NCBI GenBank assembly: GCA_029202385.1
Contig: CP119314.1
Span: forward strand, 4,949,001-5,013,000
Reading direction: 5' to 3'
DNA length: 64,000 bases
Source of the DNA: Candidatus Sphingomonas phytovorans
GTDB taxonomy: Bacteria > Pseudomonadota > Alphaproteobacteria > Sphingomonadales > Sphingomonadaceae
Shown here piece by piece: positions 42,579 through 51,003 of the stretch. Position 1 is the stretch's first letter. The number at the start of each line of letters is the position of its first letter. The translations under genes and the position numbers were made by a program. Under the pieces are notes generated by a model. That model saw nothing but the letters and a program-made list of their open reading frames with translations, had not been told where the DNA came from and did no database searches.

Positions 42579-43049
42579 TCAAACGAAGCAGCCCAGCTCC
42601 GCAAGCGTCGGTGCCACCGGGTAGCCCGTCACCTTAACGCCGGCCGCGTCGAGCCAGGCATGGGCATCGATCGGCTTCTGCTCGCCCTTGCCGGCGCCGA
42701 AATGCATGATGCTCACGACACCGCGGCGCTTGAGCATGGCATGGGCTGCCATCGCCTGCTGCAGGCACACCGATCGGAATGGCATATGGGGCGCGCTCAC
42801 CCGCACCGCCCAGCTCACCATCCGCGCCGTCCGTGCCTGCTCCTCGGTCGCGCCGTCAGCATAGGCGAGCACCCTGGGGTCGTTCGGCGGCACCATCACG
42901 CCGAAGCTCTTCGCAACCTGACGGAACGGGAAAATGGCAAGCGAGACCCGCGCGACGAACATGCTGATGCATGCCTCGGCGACGAGCAGTTGCCGTCGCG
43001 GGCCCATCAGGAGAGCGGTGCGAAGTCTATGAGCGGCTGATTGCGCCAT
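42579..43049 (-). CDS. lasso-peptide B2-type transglutaminase-like leader protease
   Basis: 156 residues. Catalytic Cys95 in FRSVCLQQAMAAHAML, His130 in DAHAWLDAAG and the acidic partner D134 form the Cys-His-Asp triad of B2 proteins, which cut the leader peptide while the recognition protein holds it. ATG at 43049 lies inside the pqqD-like gene (23-base overlap), so the two are co-translated. Separate B1 and B2 proteins, rather than a fused B, is the usual lasso arrangement outside enterics. Confidence 0.85.
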   Translation of the reverse strand: MAQSAAHRLRTALLMGPRRQLLVAEACISMFVARVSLAIFPFRQVAKSFGVMVPPNDPRVLAYADGATEEQARTARMVSWAVRVSAPHMPFRSVCLQQAMAAHAMLKRRGVVSIMHFGAGKGEQKPIDAHAWLDAAGVKVTGYPVAPTLAELGCFV

Positions 43050-43284
43050 GCTTCTCCATCTCCGCCAGGAAGATATTCACTTCGGTCTCGCAATCCACAG
43101 GCGACACGTCGAATTCCCGCTGCAATTCGGCACAGAGTGTGGCGGCATCCCGTGGCGTCTCGATCAGTTCCCAGATGCGTGCACCCACCTCGTTCATGCC
43201 GATATATTTGCCGTGCTCGGGGCTCATCATCATGATCTCGTCGCCCACCCGGGCACTGAGCCAGTCTCCGTTGCGCTCGATCAA
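43027..43284 (-). CDS. PqqD-like RiPP recognition protein (B1)
   Basis: 85-residue winged-helix-turn-helix protein. WLSARVGDEIMMMSPEHGKYIGMNEVGARIWELIE and TLCAELQREFDVSPVDCETEV (each only part of a longer match) follow the PqqD consensus. It would bind the precursor leader at the WxxP segment and deliver it to the protease and cyclase. Its ATG overlaps the sulfotransferase stop (ATGA) and its end overlaps the B2 start. Confidence 0.87.
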   Translation of the reverse strand: MIERNGDWLSARVGDEIMMMSPEHGKYIGMNEVGARIWELIETPRDAATLCAELQREFDVSPVDCETEVNIFLAEMEKHGAISRS

Positions 43285-44189
43285 CTCGCAATCCTTTCGT
43301 CGGGGGCGATCACCGTGTCATAGCCCAGCCGAGCCATCATCGCTGCATGGTGCCCCTCTATTCGGGCGACCTGCGCGCTGCTGAGTTCGTCGAGCCACGA
43401 CCCCGATATACCACGTCGAAAAAAGCCGCTACCTCGTTGCTCCGTCACGGCTTCTCGGAAACCTCGTTCGGCTTCCTGTTTTCGCAGTTCGCCGAAATCG
43501 GCAAAGCGGGTGGCTTGCACTGCCTCGTCGAGTGTTACCCTGATACCCGCAAAGGCCAGCGCTCGCCGCAACACGCCTGCCGTATCGGCCTGCATGTCTT
43601 CATAACGAACGAGATGGATCGGGATATCGGTCTGGTCGAGCCAGCTTGCAATATGGCCGTCCCACCGTGGCATGAGCTGGCGAAGCTGCTTCGGTTGCCG
43701 GTCCCGCTGGCCACAGAAATGCGCGTCGGTGTCATTCATGAAATCGATCGACTGATCGATCGACTGCCTGCCATGGTGGGCGAGGCTCGGCGCGATGTCA
43801 CGGGGGTCCCGCACGATCAGGATCGCGCCGTCGGCGCCCTTGCTGCCGCCCAGCAAAGGCTGGCCGTCGCTGGTGTAGGTCCAGGCATCGTGAGTCTTCA
43901 CAAAACGTACATCGCCGATGCGCGTCTCGTTTTCTTCTGCCTCGTCACCGGCTTCCCGGGCGATCGCTTCGTAAACGCGGGGCCGCAAGCGGTCGCATTC
44001 CTCATGGGTCAACAGGCCCGACGGGAATAGCATGATATCGTCGAAGCGGCCCCGCGCGCTGCAAATGCCCTCCCGTTCGGGCAGGTCGTTGATGTCGGCC
44101 GGCTTGTCCTGTCGCAGGTTCGCCACCAGCATCCGGAACCAGGTGTTGCCCGATTTCGGATAGGAGGCGAGCCAGATGATCCGCTTCAA
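43281..44189 (-). CDS. sulfotransferase in the RiPP operon
   Basis: 302 residues. PAPS-binding loop ASYPKSGNTWFRML at 8-21, KTHDAW, and 3'-phosphate site LIVRDPRDIAPSLAHH. The C-terminal GSWLDELSSAQ corresponds to the conserved GxWK-like element. A TTG at 44189 starts it inside a TTGA overlap with the kinase stop; the long frame upstream is the kinase read out of phase. It is a second, separate sulfotransferase besides the Nif11 fusion. Likely acceptors are a hydroxyl or tyrosine of the peptide or of a surface protein. Confidence 0.83.
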   Translation of the reverse strand: MKRIIWLASYPKSGNTWFRMLVANLRQDKPADINDLPEREGICSARGRFDDIMLFPSGLLTHEECDRLRPRVYEAIAREAGDEAEENETRIGDVRFVKTHDAWTYTSDGQPLLGGSKGADGAILIVRDPRDIAPSLAHHGRQSIDQSIDFMNDTDAHFCGQRDRQPKQLRQLMPRWDGHIASWLDQTDIPIHLVRYEDMQADTAGVLRRALAFAGIRVTLDEAVQATRFADFGELRKQEAERGFREAVTEQRGSGFFRRGISGSWLDELSSAQVARIEGHHAAMMARLGYDTVIAPDERIAS

Positions 44190-45115
44190 GTCGTGGGTTC
44201 CATCAGGCCGAGATCGCGCCAATGCGCTTCCAGCCAGCCAATCACCTCGGGGAAACGCTTGAAGTCGAGCTCGCGGCTCAGGGTGAATATGCCTGCGCGT
44301 TGGGCGATCGCGGCGGCAGCGCGGAAATAGAGATCGGCCTGCCCCATGCGTCGCACCATCCCGGGGCGATAGGCATTGTTGCGTATCATCAGCCCGCCAT
44401 CCACGATGTTGGGCCGCTCGATCCCCGGCGCGTGCGGCGGCCGCGCCTCGCGCAGCACATAGATTGCCGCGAGTGGCAGCGCGGCGGCGGTAGCGGCGCG
44501 TGGCTCGACATAATATTTCTGGAGTTCGGGGCGTACTGGCGCTGCACGACGCTCGATCAGCGAGAGCCGGTCGATCGAATTCTGCCACAGCTTCAACTGG
44601 CGTCCATCGGGTTCGACCCAGGGCACGCCGTCGGCGTGGATCGACACGCCGCAGAAATCGTCCGTGACGAGGTCGTATCCGGCATCGACCAATGCGGCCG
44701 CCAGGGTGGATTTTCCTGCGCCGGAGGGGCCGCAGAACAATATCGCGCTGTCCCGCACGCGCACTGCGCTTGCGTGCAGCACGATTCGCCCGCGCTGGTG
44801 GAGGAGGATGCCAAAACCGGTTCCGCTGAGGAAGATCGCCGCCTCTTCGGGGCTGGTGCCTGTTTCGGGCTCGAACAAGATCTCGCGGCCGCCCGTCAGC
44901 AGCATACGTATCACGTCGGGGATTTCGAACAGGAACCGATTCGGGGCGATCTGCCAGTTGGGCCCGTCAGTCTCGGCATCGTCGAGCACCCTGGGCACCG
45001 CGCCTGCGCGGATCGTGACGTCGGCGCTCTGCGAATCTCCCGCTTCCAGTGCGATCAGGCCCGGCAGGGCGACCTCGCTGGAAACGCTAAGCCCCGAAAC
45101 CAGATAGGAAAACAA
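44186..45115 (-). CDS. HPr-kinase-like peptide kinase
   Basis: 309 residues. P-loop CGPSGAGKSTLAAAL (128-142), upstream HASAV with the conserved His, and the acidic pair TDDFCGV (about 151-157) as in HprK. In paeninodin-type lasso clusters such kinases phosphorylate the C-terminal Ser of the precursor; the candidate here ends in Ser. The start is most likely TTG 45115, preceded by AGGGG at seven bases and giving MFSYLVSGLSV. The frame is open to 45277 but that part is unlike the family. First gene of a four-gene minus-strand operon. Confidence 0.82.
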   Translation of the reverse strand: MFSYLVSGLSVSSEVALPGLIALEAGDSQSADVTIRAGAVPRVLDDAETDGPNWQIAPNRFLFEIPDVIRMLLTGGREILFEPETGTSPEEAAIFLSGTGFGILLHQRGRIVLHASAVRVRDSAILFCGPSGAGKSTLAAALVDAGYDLVTDDFCGVSIHADGVPWVEPDGRQLKLWQNSIDRLSLIERRAAPVRPELQKYYVEPRAATAAALPLAAIYVLREARPPHAPGIERPNIVDGGLMIRNNAYRPGMVRRMGQADLYFRAAAAIAQRAGIFTLSRELDFKRFPEVIGWLEAHWRDLGLMEPTT

Positions 45116-45296
45116 ATCCGCACCCCTGACATGTCGCGGACCCGGATGCCGGTCGCGGCGACGCTCTGCGCATTGTGGTCGATCGACAAGCACGCCGCAA
45201 CCTTTCGACGGCGATTTTGCCTTGCGATCAAGCGTCTTGCATCCCGGTACGGGGCAAAAGCTGGCGCGTTGCGTCACGGTGCGGCATGGAGGCGCG

Positions 45297-46439
45297 ATGA
45301 ACCCGATCTATGCGTCGCTCGGCACCACCATCTTCGAGGCCATGTCGGCCCGCGCGCGGGAGACCGGCGCGATCAACCTCGGTCAGGGCTTTCCCGATGG
45401 CCGCGGCCCGGAGGACGTCCTCGCCGAGGCTTCCCGAGCGCTGCTCGAAGAGTCGAACCAGTATCCGCCGATGGCCGGCACCGCGGCGTTGCGCCAGGCG
45501 GTCGCCGATCACTACCGCGTGCATCAGGGGCTCGATCTCGCGCCGCAGGAGGTGATCGTCACCTCGGGCGCGACCGAAGCGCTGGCCGCGGCGATCTTCG
45601 CGCTGGTCACCCCGGGCGACGAAGTGGTAATGTTTCAGCCGCTCTACGACGCCTATCTACCGCTGGTCGAGCGTGCGGGCGGCGTGGCGAAGCTGGTCAG
45701 GCTTGAGCCGCCCGAATGGCGCATCACGGCCGAAGCGCTGGCGGCCGTCGCAAGCGATCGCACGAGGTTGCTGATCCTAAACAACCCGCTCAACCCGACC
45801 GGCACGATGATGACGGACGCTGAGCTGATGCTACTCGCCGATTTCTGCGTCAGCCACGATGCGATCGCGGTCTGCGACGAAGTGTGGGAACATGTCGTGT
45901 TCGACGGGGCCGCGCACCGCCCGCTGATCGCCCTGCCCGGCATGCGGGAGCGGACGGTGAAGATCGGTTCGGCCGGCAAGATCTTCTCGTTAACCGGCTG
46001 GAAGGTCGGCTGGATGTGCGCCGCCCCGCCGATCGCGCAGATTCTCGCCAAGGCGCACCAGTTCCTGACCTTCACCACGCCGCCCAATCTTCAGGCCGGC
46101 GCGGCCTTTGGGCTGGGTAAGGACGTGGCCTATTTCACTGGTATGCGCGCCGGTTACCAGCGTTCGCGCGACCGGCTGGCAGCGGGGCTTGAGAGGCTCG
46201 ATTATGCGGTCCTGCCGAGTGCCGCGACCTATTTCCTGGCAATCGACCTGCCGCGCTCGGGCGTGAATATGGACGATGTCCAGTTCTGCAACTGGCTGAT
46301 CGAGGAGGCAGGGGTGGTGTCGGTGCCCTTCTCCGCCTTCTACGCGAAGGACCCGGTGACGAGCGTGGTGCGGCTGTGCTTCGCCAAGCAAGACGCGACG
46401 CTTGATGCAGCGCTTGAGCGGATGGTGAGGCGGCCCTGA
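45297..46439 (+). CDS. PLP-dependent aminotransferase, candidate methionine aminotransferase
   Basis: 380-residue class I/II aminotransferase. NLGQGFPDG near residue 25, NNPLNPTGTMM, CDEVWEH and the PLP-lysine motif GSAGKIFSLTGWKVGW are visible; the pattern resembles YbdL/MtnE-like enzymes acting on methionine or its keto acid. It ends 147 bases from mtnA in convergent orientation, so it could supply the last step of methionine salvage (KMTB to methionine). GGAGG precedes the ATG at 45297. Bases 45116-45296 upstream form a divergent promoter region with no recognised element. Confidence 0.82.
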   Translation: MNPIYASLGTTIFEAMSARARETGAINLGQGFPDGRGPEDVLAEASRALLEESNQYPPMAGTAALRQAVADHYRVHQGLDLAPQEVIVTSGATEALAAAIFALVTPGDEVVMFQPLYDAYLPLVERAGGVAKLVRLEPPEWRITAEALAAVASDRTRLLILNNPLNPTGTMMTDAELMLLADFCVSHDAIAVCDEVWEHVVFDGAAHRPLIALPGMRERTVKIGSAGKIFSLTGWKVGWMCAAPPIAQILAKAHQFLTFTTPPNLQAGAAFGLGKDVAYFTGMRAGYQRSRDRLAAGLERLDYAVLPSAATYFLAIDLPRSGVNMDDVQFCNWLIEEAGVVSVPFSAFYAKDPVTSVVRLCFAKQDATLDAALERMVRRP

Positions 46440-46586
46440 ATGGCCGAAGTCAGGGCACTTTTGTCATGCCCCTGCGCCATTCCGGGCAGTGACGAACTGC
46501 AGATGATTTTTACAATATCTTTATATATCAATATCTTGTGATTATATCAGGGGCCGCGCTTTTGTTGGAGAGTGTGACAATAATCG

Positions 46587-47618
46587 TCAGACCCTATCCA
46601 CCAGGCCCCGCTCGGTCAGATACCCGGTCACGAGCCGCGCCGGTGTCACATCGAACGCCGGATTAGCCGCTCTCGAAGCCGTCACCCGAATGCTCCCGCC
46701 TTCGCCGACGACATGCGTGACCTCATCCCCGCTTCGCTCCTCGATCGGCACATCAGCGCCCGTCGCCGTGCCGGCATCGAATGTCGTGTACGGCAGCGCG
46801 ACGTAGAAGGGCACGTCATTGTCCTTCGCCGCCAGTGCTTTCAGATACGTCCCGATCTTGTTGCACACATCGCCATTGGCGGTGACCCGGTCAGTCCCGA
46901 CGATCACCGCATCGACCTGGCCCTGCATCATCAGATGCCCGCCGGCATTGTCGGCGATCACCGTGTGGGGTATGCCGTGCCCGGCCAGTTCGAAGGCCGT
47001 CAGCAGCGCGCCCTGGTTGCGTGGCCGCGTCTCGTCGACCCAGACATGCACCGGGATGCCCGCGTCATGCGCCAGATAGATCGGCGCGGTCGCGGTGCCG
47101 TAGTCGACCGTTGCCAGCCAGCCTGCATTGCAGTGAGTCAGGATGTTGAGCGGCCGGTCCGGATTCTTCGCATGGAGCGCGCGGAGCAGGTCGAGCCCAT
47201 GTTCGCCGATCGCCCGGTTGAGCTCGACGTCCTCGTCGCAGATCGCATCGGCGCGCGCGAAGGCGGCGGTGGATCGCTCGGCCGGGGGCAGGGGGCGGAC
47301 TGCCTCCGCAACTTTGTCGAGCGCCCAGCGCAGGTTGACCGCCGTCGGCCGCGCGGCGAGCAAGGTTGCATAAGCTGAATCGAGCGCCTCGTCCGATCCA
47401 TTCTCGGCCAGTGCCATCGCGAGGCCATAAGCGGCGGTCGCGCCGATCAGCGGCGCCCCGCGCGTCCACATCTCGCGGATCGCCCGCTCGGCTTCGGCCA
47501 GGCTGCGCAGTTCGACCCACATGATCTTCCAGGGCAGCTCGCGCTGGTCCATGATGCAGGCGCCGCGCCTGTCTTCGGTGCGCCTGATCGATCGCTGGTG
47601 CGTGCCGTCGAGCTTCAT
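46587..47618 (-). CDS. mtnA: S-methyl-5-thioribose-1-phosphate isomerase
   Basis: 343 residues, eIF2B-like fold. Converts methylthioribose-1-phosphate to methylthioribulose-1-phosphate. Seen: MWTRGAPLIGATAAYGLA, ILTHCNAGWLATVDYGTA with the catalytic Cys, VIVGTDRVTANGDVCNKIGT with the catalytic Asp, and VPFYVALPYTTFD. Last gene of the mtnB-mtnD-mtnC-mtnA operon; its ATG overlaps the mtnC stop (ATGA). Its substrate comes directly from MtnP. Confidence 0.94.
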   Translation of the reverse strand: MKLDGTHQRSIRRTEDRRGACIMDQRELPWKIMWVELRSLAEAERAIREMWTRGAPLIGATAAYGLAMALAENGSDEALDSAYATLLAARPTAVNLRWALDKVAEAVRPLPPAERSTAAFARADAICDEDVELNRAIGEHGLDLLRALHAKNPDRPLNILTHCNAGWLATVDYGTATAPIYLAHDAGIPVHVWVDETRPRNQGALLTAFELAGHGIPHTVIADNAGGHLMMQGQVDAVIVGTDRVTANGDVCNKIGTYLKALAAKDNDVPFYVALPYTTFDAGTATGADVPIEERSGDEVTHVVGEGGSIRVTASRAANPAFDVTPARLVTGYLTERGLVDRV

Positions 47619-48250
47619 GCTGCGATATCCCCGAAGGTCGTAATGTCGCCCGTGCCACCGTCGCGGTCGATCAGCAGGGCCTGCATGTCGGCCGCACGGG
47701 CGGCGGCGATTTCCTGCGGCGTATCCGACAGGAACAGGATGTCCGCCGGATCGAGCCCGACAGCCTTGGCGATCGCCGTGTAGGACGCAGCCTCCCGCTT
47801 CGGCCCGGTCGTCGTGTCGAAATAGCCCGAGAAAAGCGGCGTCAGGTCGCCTGCATCGCTATGCCCGAACAGCAGTTTCTGCGCCGCGACCGATCCGGAA
47901 GAGAAGACGTACAGCGCGATTCCCGCAGCGTGCCAGCGCCGCAACGCAACCACCGCATCGGTATAGATGTGTCCGGTGAACGCGCCCTCGCGATAGCCGT
48001 CCTCCCAGATCATTCCCTGCAGCGTCTTGAGCGGGGTGGCCTTGCGATCCTCGTCGATCCAGCGCGTTAGTGTCGCAACCGGATCGCCCGGCTCGGCCGT
48101 TGCCACTTCGGCCAGGATCGGCGCAGTCTCGTCCGGATGCGCCGCGACGAACGACCGCAGCCGCTCGCGCGCATAGGGAAACAGCGTCTCCGCCACGAAG
48201 GCGATGCTTGATGTCGTGCCCTCGATATCGGTCAGGATGGCGCGCGGCAT
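47615..48250 (-). CDS. mtnC: enolase-phosphatase E1
   Basis: 211-residue HAD enzyme that enolises and dephosphorylates 2,3-diketo-5-methylthiopentyl-1-phosphate. LTDIEGTTSSIAFV at the N-terminus (nucleophile Asp), the FSSGSVAAQKLLFGHS block and the C-terminal LSDTPQEIAAARAADM are family hallmarks. The start abuts the mtnD stop. Confidence 0.93.
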   Translation of the reverse strand: MPRAILTDIEGTTSSIAFVAETLFPYARERLRSFVAAHPDETAPILAEVATAEPGDPVATLTRWIDEDRKATPLKTLQGMIWEDGYREGAFTGHIYTDAVVALRRWHAAGIALYVFSSGSVAAQKLLFGHSDAGDLTPLFSGYFDTTTGPKREAASYTAIAKAVGLDPADILFLSDTPQEIAAARAADMQALLIDRDGGTGDITTFGDIAA

Positions 48251-48808
48251 TCAGGCGGGCATTTGTTCTTGGGATGCGGGTTCGTGGCGCGGAAAGCGAT
48301 CGGCGATCGTATCGCCCGTAAAGCGCGCCACCCAGCCGTCCGGGTTCACGAACAGCCGGATCGCGGTGAAGCGCGGCGCCGGGCCCATGTCGAACCAGTG
48401 CTTCATGCCGGCCGGCACCGAGATCAGGTCGCCGCTGGTGCACAGCATGTTGAACACGCGCCCGCCCTCATGGAGCGTGAACAGTCCCTCGCCAGCGACG
48501 AAGAAGCGCACTTCGTCCTCGCCATGCGTATGCTCGGACAGGAACTTGCCGCGCAGCATGGCGCGATCGGGATGATCCGGGGCGAGCGCCACCACATCGA
48601 CCGACTGATAGCCGGCCTCGGCCTTCAGTCGTTCGATCTCCGGGGCATAGACGTCGAGGATCGCCGCCGCGTCGGGCAAGGGGCGTGTCGGCCAGCGCTC
48701 GAACCTGACGCCGATCGTCGCCAGCTCTGCGGCGATCGCCTCGCCGTCAGACGTATCGAGCAGCGGCGCGGTCCCGTCGCTTTCGTCGAAAACCTGCAAA
48801 TGGCTCAT
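48251..48808 (-). CDS. mtnD: acireductone dioxygenase
   Basis: 185-residue cupin (ARD). The metal ligands fall in EHTHGEDEVRFFVAGEG (His, His, Glu) and in the later KHWFDMG (His). It oxidises acireductone to the keto acid of methionine with Fe, or off-pathway with Ni. Overlaps mtnB by four bases (ATGA) and directly abuts mtnC. Confidence 0.93.
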   Translation of the reverse strand: MSHLQVFDESDGTAPLLDTSDGEAIAAELATIGVRFERWPTRPLPDAAAILDVYAPEIERLKAEAGYQSVDVVALAPDHPDRAMLRGKFLSEHTHGEDEVRFFVAGEGLFTLHEGGRVFNMLCTSGDLISVPAGMKHWFDMGPAPRFTAIRLFVNPDGWVARFTGDTIADRFPRHEPASQEQMPA

Positions 48809-49434
48809 GCTTCGCTCCCTTTTCGGAAACCTGCCTCAGCCAGCTCGGCGGCGATCATCCATTCCACCGCCTCGATCACCCGCTCGGCCTCGGCCATGTC
48901 GCGGCCCCAGCCGTACAAGCCGTGGCTTCGGATAAGATAGGCAGGCACTGCCCCGGGCACCAGCAATCGCGGCGCCATCGCCGAGTCGATCACCGCCATG
49001 TCCTGGCTGTTGTCGACGATCGGCAGGCTGACGCTTGTCTCGTGCGTGACGATGCCGGGCAGCGCCTTCAGCATCTCATGTCCGGCGAGCTTGTAGGCGG
49101 CATCGGGAAACGCCCGGCTCAACCCCACGGCGGCGGGCGAATGGCTGTGCAGCACAGCGCCGGCATCCGGAAAGTCGCGGTAGAGCGCGAGGTGCAGCGC
49201 GGTCTCGGCAGACGGTTTCTTGCCATCGAGCGACCTGCCGCCAGCATCGACCCGCATCACATCGTCTTCGGTAAGGCGGCCCTTGTGCCTACCCGACACG
49301 GTCACCGCGAAGGTCCCGTCGTCAAGCCGCATCGAGTAATTGCCGGCGGTCGCCGGTGCCCAGCCCTTGCCGTCGAGCCAGCGCCCGACCGCGACGATCG
49401 CGGCCCTCGCCTCGGCAAGCGTGGTGGCGGCCAT
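48805..49434 (-). CDS. mtnB: methylthioribulose-1-phosphate dehydratase
   Basis: 209-residue class II aldolase-fold zinc enzyme. The metal His pair is in AVLHSHSPAAVGLSR, a third His in RSHGLYGWG, and GNYSMRLDDG is near the N-terminus. ATG 49434 gives MAATTLAEAR; the open frame continues upstream through the tRNA-Gly gene, which rules out the longer version. First gene of the mtnBDCA operon. Confidence 0.92.
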   Translation of the reverse strand: MAATTLAEARAAIVAVGRWLDGKGWAPATAGNYSMRLDDGTFAVTVSGRHKGRLTEDDVMRVDAGGRSLDGKKPSAETALHLALYRDFPDAGAVLHSHSPAAVGLSRAFPDAAYKLAGHEMLKALPGIVTHETSVSLPIVDNSQDMAVIDSAMAPRLLVPGAVPAYLIRSHGLYGWGRDMAEAERVIEAVEWMIAAELAEAGFRKGSEA

Positions 49435-49458
49435 GCGATGCGCATCCTCGTGAAGGCT

Positions 49459-49532
49459 TGGAGCGGGTAGCGGGAATCGAACCCGCGTATTCAGCTTGGA
49501 AGGCTGCTGCACTACCATTGTGCTATACCCGC
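49459..49532 (-). tRNA. tRNA-Gly (anticodon TCC)
   Basis: Minus-strand 74-nt tRNA. Acceptor GCGGGTA pairs with TACCCGC; the anticodon loop CTTCCAA places TCC opposite plus-strand 49498-49500; T arm GGGTTCGATTCCC. CCA is encoded (plus-strand TGG at 49459-49461). Confidence 0.96.
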
Positions 49533-49666
49533 GCTGAGGGGCGAATTACCGGCAAGCGTCGCTCCACGCAACCCGCGCCGTTCGCGATTGGTGTCGAAAG
49601 CGACAAATGGCCGCGCGCGGGCTATCCTTCACGGCTTGCTTACCATTCCCGCGCTATTCCCGCGCG

Positions 49667-50965
49667 ATGTTCCATGACACGTCCCTCGTGACTACGGCCA
49701 AGGCCGATCCGCGGCCCGGATCCGCCGTCAGCACTGGTGTCGGGCTGGCTGGCCTGGTCGGGCTGCTCACCTGGGTCGGCATCGCCCGCTGGGTCGGCAT
49801 GGACGGGCCCTATGCGGCGCTGGTCAATGTCGCAGCCTGCGCGCTGCCGATGATCCTGTGGTCGGTGTTCGTCGACAAGGTCCACCGCAATCCCACTACC
49901 GGGCTCGACTGGTCGGCGGCGAAGCCGTGGAGCGAGACGATCGATGTCAGCCTGACCAAGCTTGCCGGCCTGTGGCTCACCTGGGCCGGCATCGCGCTGA
50001 TCTATGGCACCGGGCGCTTCTACTGGGAGGGCGATTTCGCCTTTGCCATGGGGTGTTTCGGCGTCGCCGCGCCGGTGCTGTTCGTCGCCTCGATTCCCTA
50101 TATCATCTGGCTGGATCGTTACGCGGTGGAGCCGAAGGACGGCTGCTGGTCGCTCGGCGCCTGGTTGATGGGCCTGAACGAGCCGATTGATCGCGAGGCG
50201 ATCTACAATCATCTGCGCAGCTGGGGTGTGAAGGCGTTCTTCACCGCTTTCATGGTTGCGATCGTGCCCGGCGGCTTCGGCGAATTCATCCGCGCCGACA
50301 CCAGCCGCCTGCTCCACGATCCCGTCGCGCTGGCGAACTGGCTGATCACCTTCATGTTCACCATCGACGTCGCCTTCGCGACTGTCGGCTATATCGTCGC
50401 GCTGCGCCCGCTCGATTCGCACATTCGCACCGCCAATCCCTATGCGGCGGGCTGGATGGCGGCGCTGATCTGCTACCCGCCCTTCATCTTGATGAGCGAT
50501 GGCGGCCCGCTCGACTATCATATCGGCACAGCCGACTGGACTCACTGGTTCCAGGGCCATCCGCTGTTGTTGTCGCTGGTCGGGGCGATCCTGGTCGGGC
50601 TTACCGCCATCTATGCCTGGGCGACGATCGCCTTCGGCTTCCGCTTCTCCAACCTGACTCATCGCGGCATCCTGACCCATGGTCCCTATGCCTTTTCGCG
50701 CCACCCGGCCTATCTGTCGAAGAACCTGTTCTGGTGGATCTCGACCATCCCTTTCCTGACCACGGGCAGTTTCGTCGATGCTGCCCGCGCCGTGCTGCTG
50801 ATGTGCGCGGTCAGCGGGGTCTATTACTGGCGGGCGAAGACGGAGGAGCGTCACCTCGGCCTCGATCAAGCCTATCGCGACTATTCCGACTGGATGGCGC
50901 GCAACGCCATGGTGCCGCGCTTCATCGGGTGGATGCTGGGCAGGCCGGTTCCGGCGCGCGATTGA
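49667..50965 (+). CDS. multi-pass membrane methyltransferase (ICMT/PEMT-like)
   Basis: 432 residues with about nine to ten helices. The C-terminal third has the isoprenylcysteine methyltransferase-like fold: LTHRGILTHGPYAFSRHPAYLSKN (as HGPY...RHPAY) and the final RAKTEERHLGLDQAYRDY with the conserved E-E and Y. This part binds SAM and methylates lipids or prenylated groups in related enzymes. The N-terminal two-thirds is unassigned. ATG 49667 is preferred; the ORF upstream of it is non-conserved. Substrate unknown. Confidence 0.75.
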   Translation: MFHDTSLVTTAKADPRPGSAVSTGVGLAGLVGLLTWVGIARWVGMDGPYAALVNVAACALPMILWSVFVDKVHRNPTTGLDWSAAKPWSETIDVSLTKLAGLWLTWAGIALIYGTGRFYWEGDFAFAMGCFGVAAPVLFVASIPYIIWLDRYAVEPKDGCWSLGAWLMGLNEPIDREAIYNHLRSWGVKAFFTAFMVAIVPGGFGEFIRADTSRLLHDPVALANWLITFMFTIDVAFATVGYIVALRPLDSHIRTANPYAAGWMAALICYPPFILMSDGGPLDYHIGTADWTHWFQGHPLLLSLVGAILVGLTAIYAWATIAFGFRFSNLTHRGILTHGPYAFSRHPAYLSKNLFWWISTIPFLTTGSFVDAARAVLLMCAVSGVYYWRAKTEERHLGLDQAYRDYSDWMARNAMVPRFIGWMLGRPVPARD

Positions 50966-51003
50966 GACGACCCCTTTCCCTGAAGAGGGATGGCGAAATT
51001 GAA

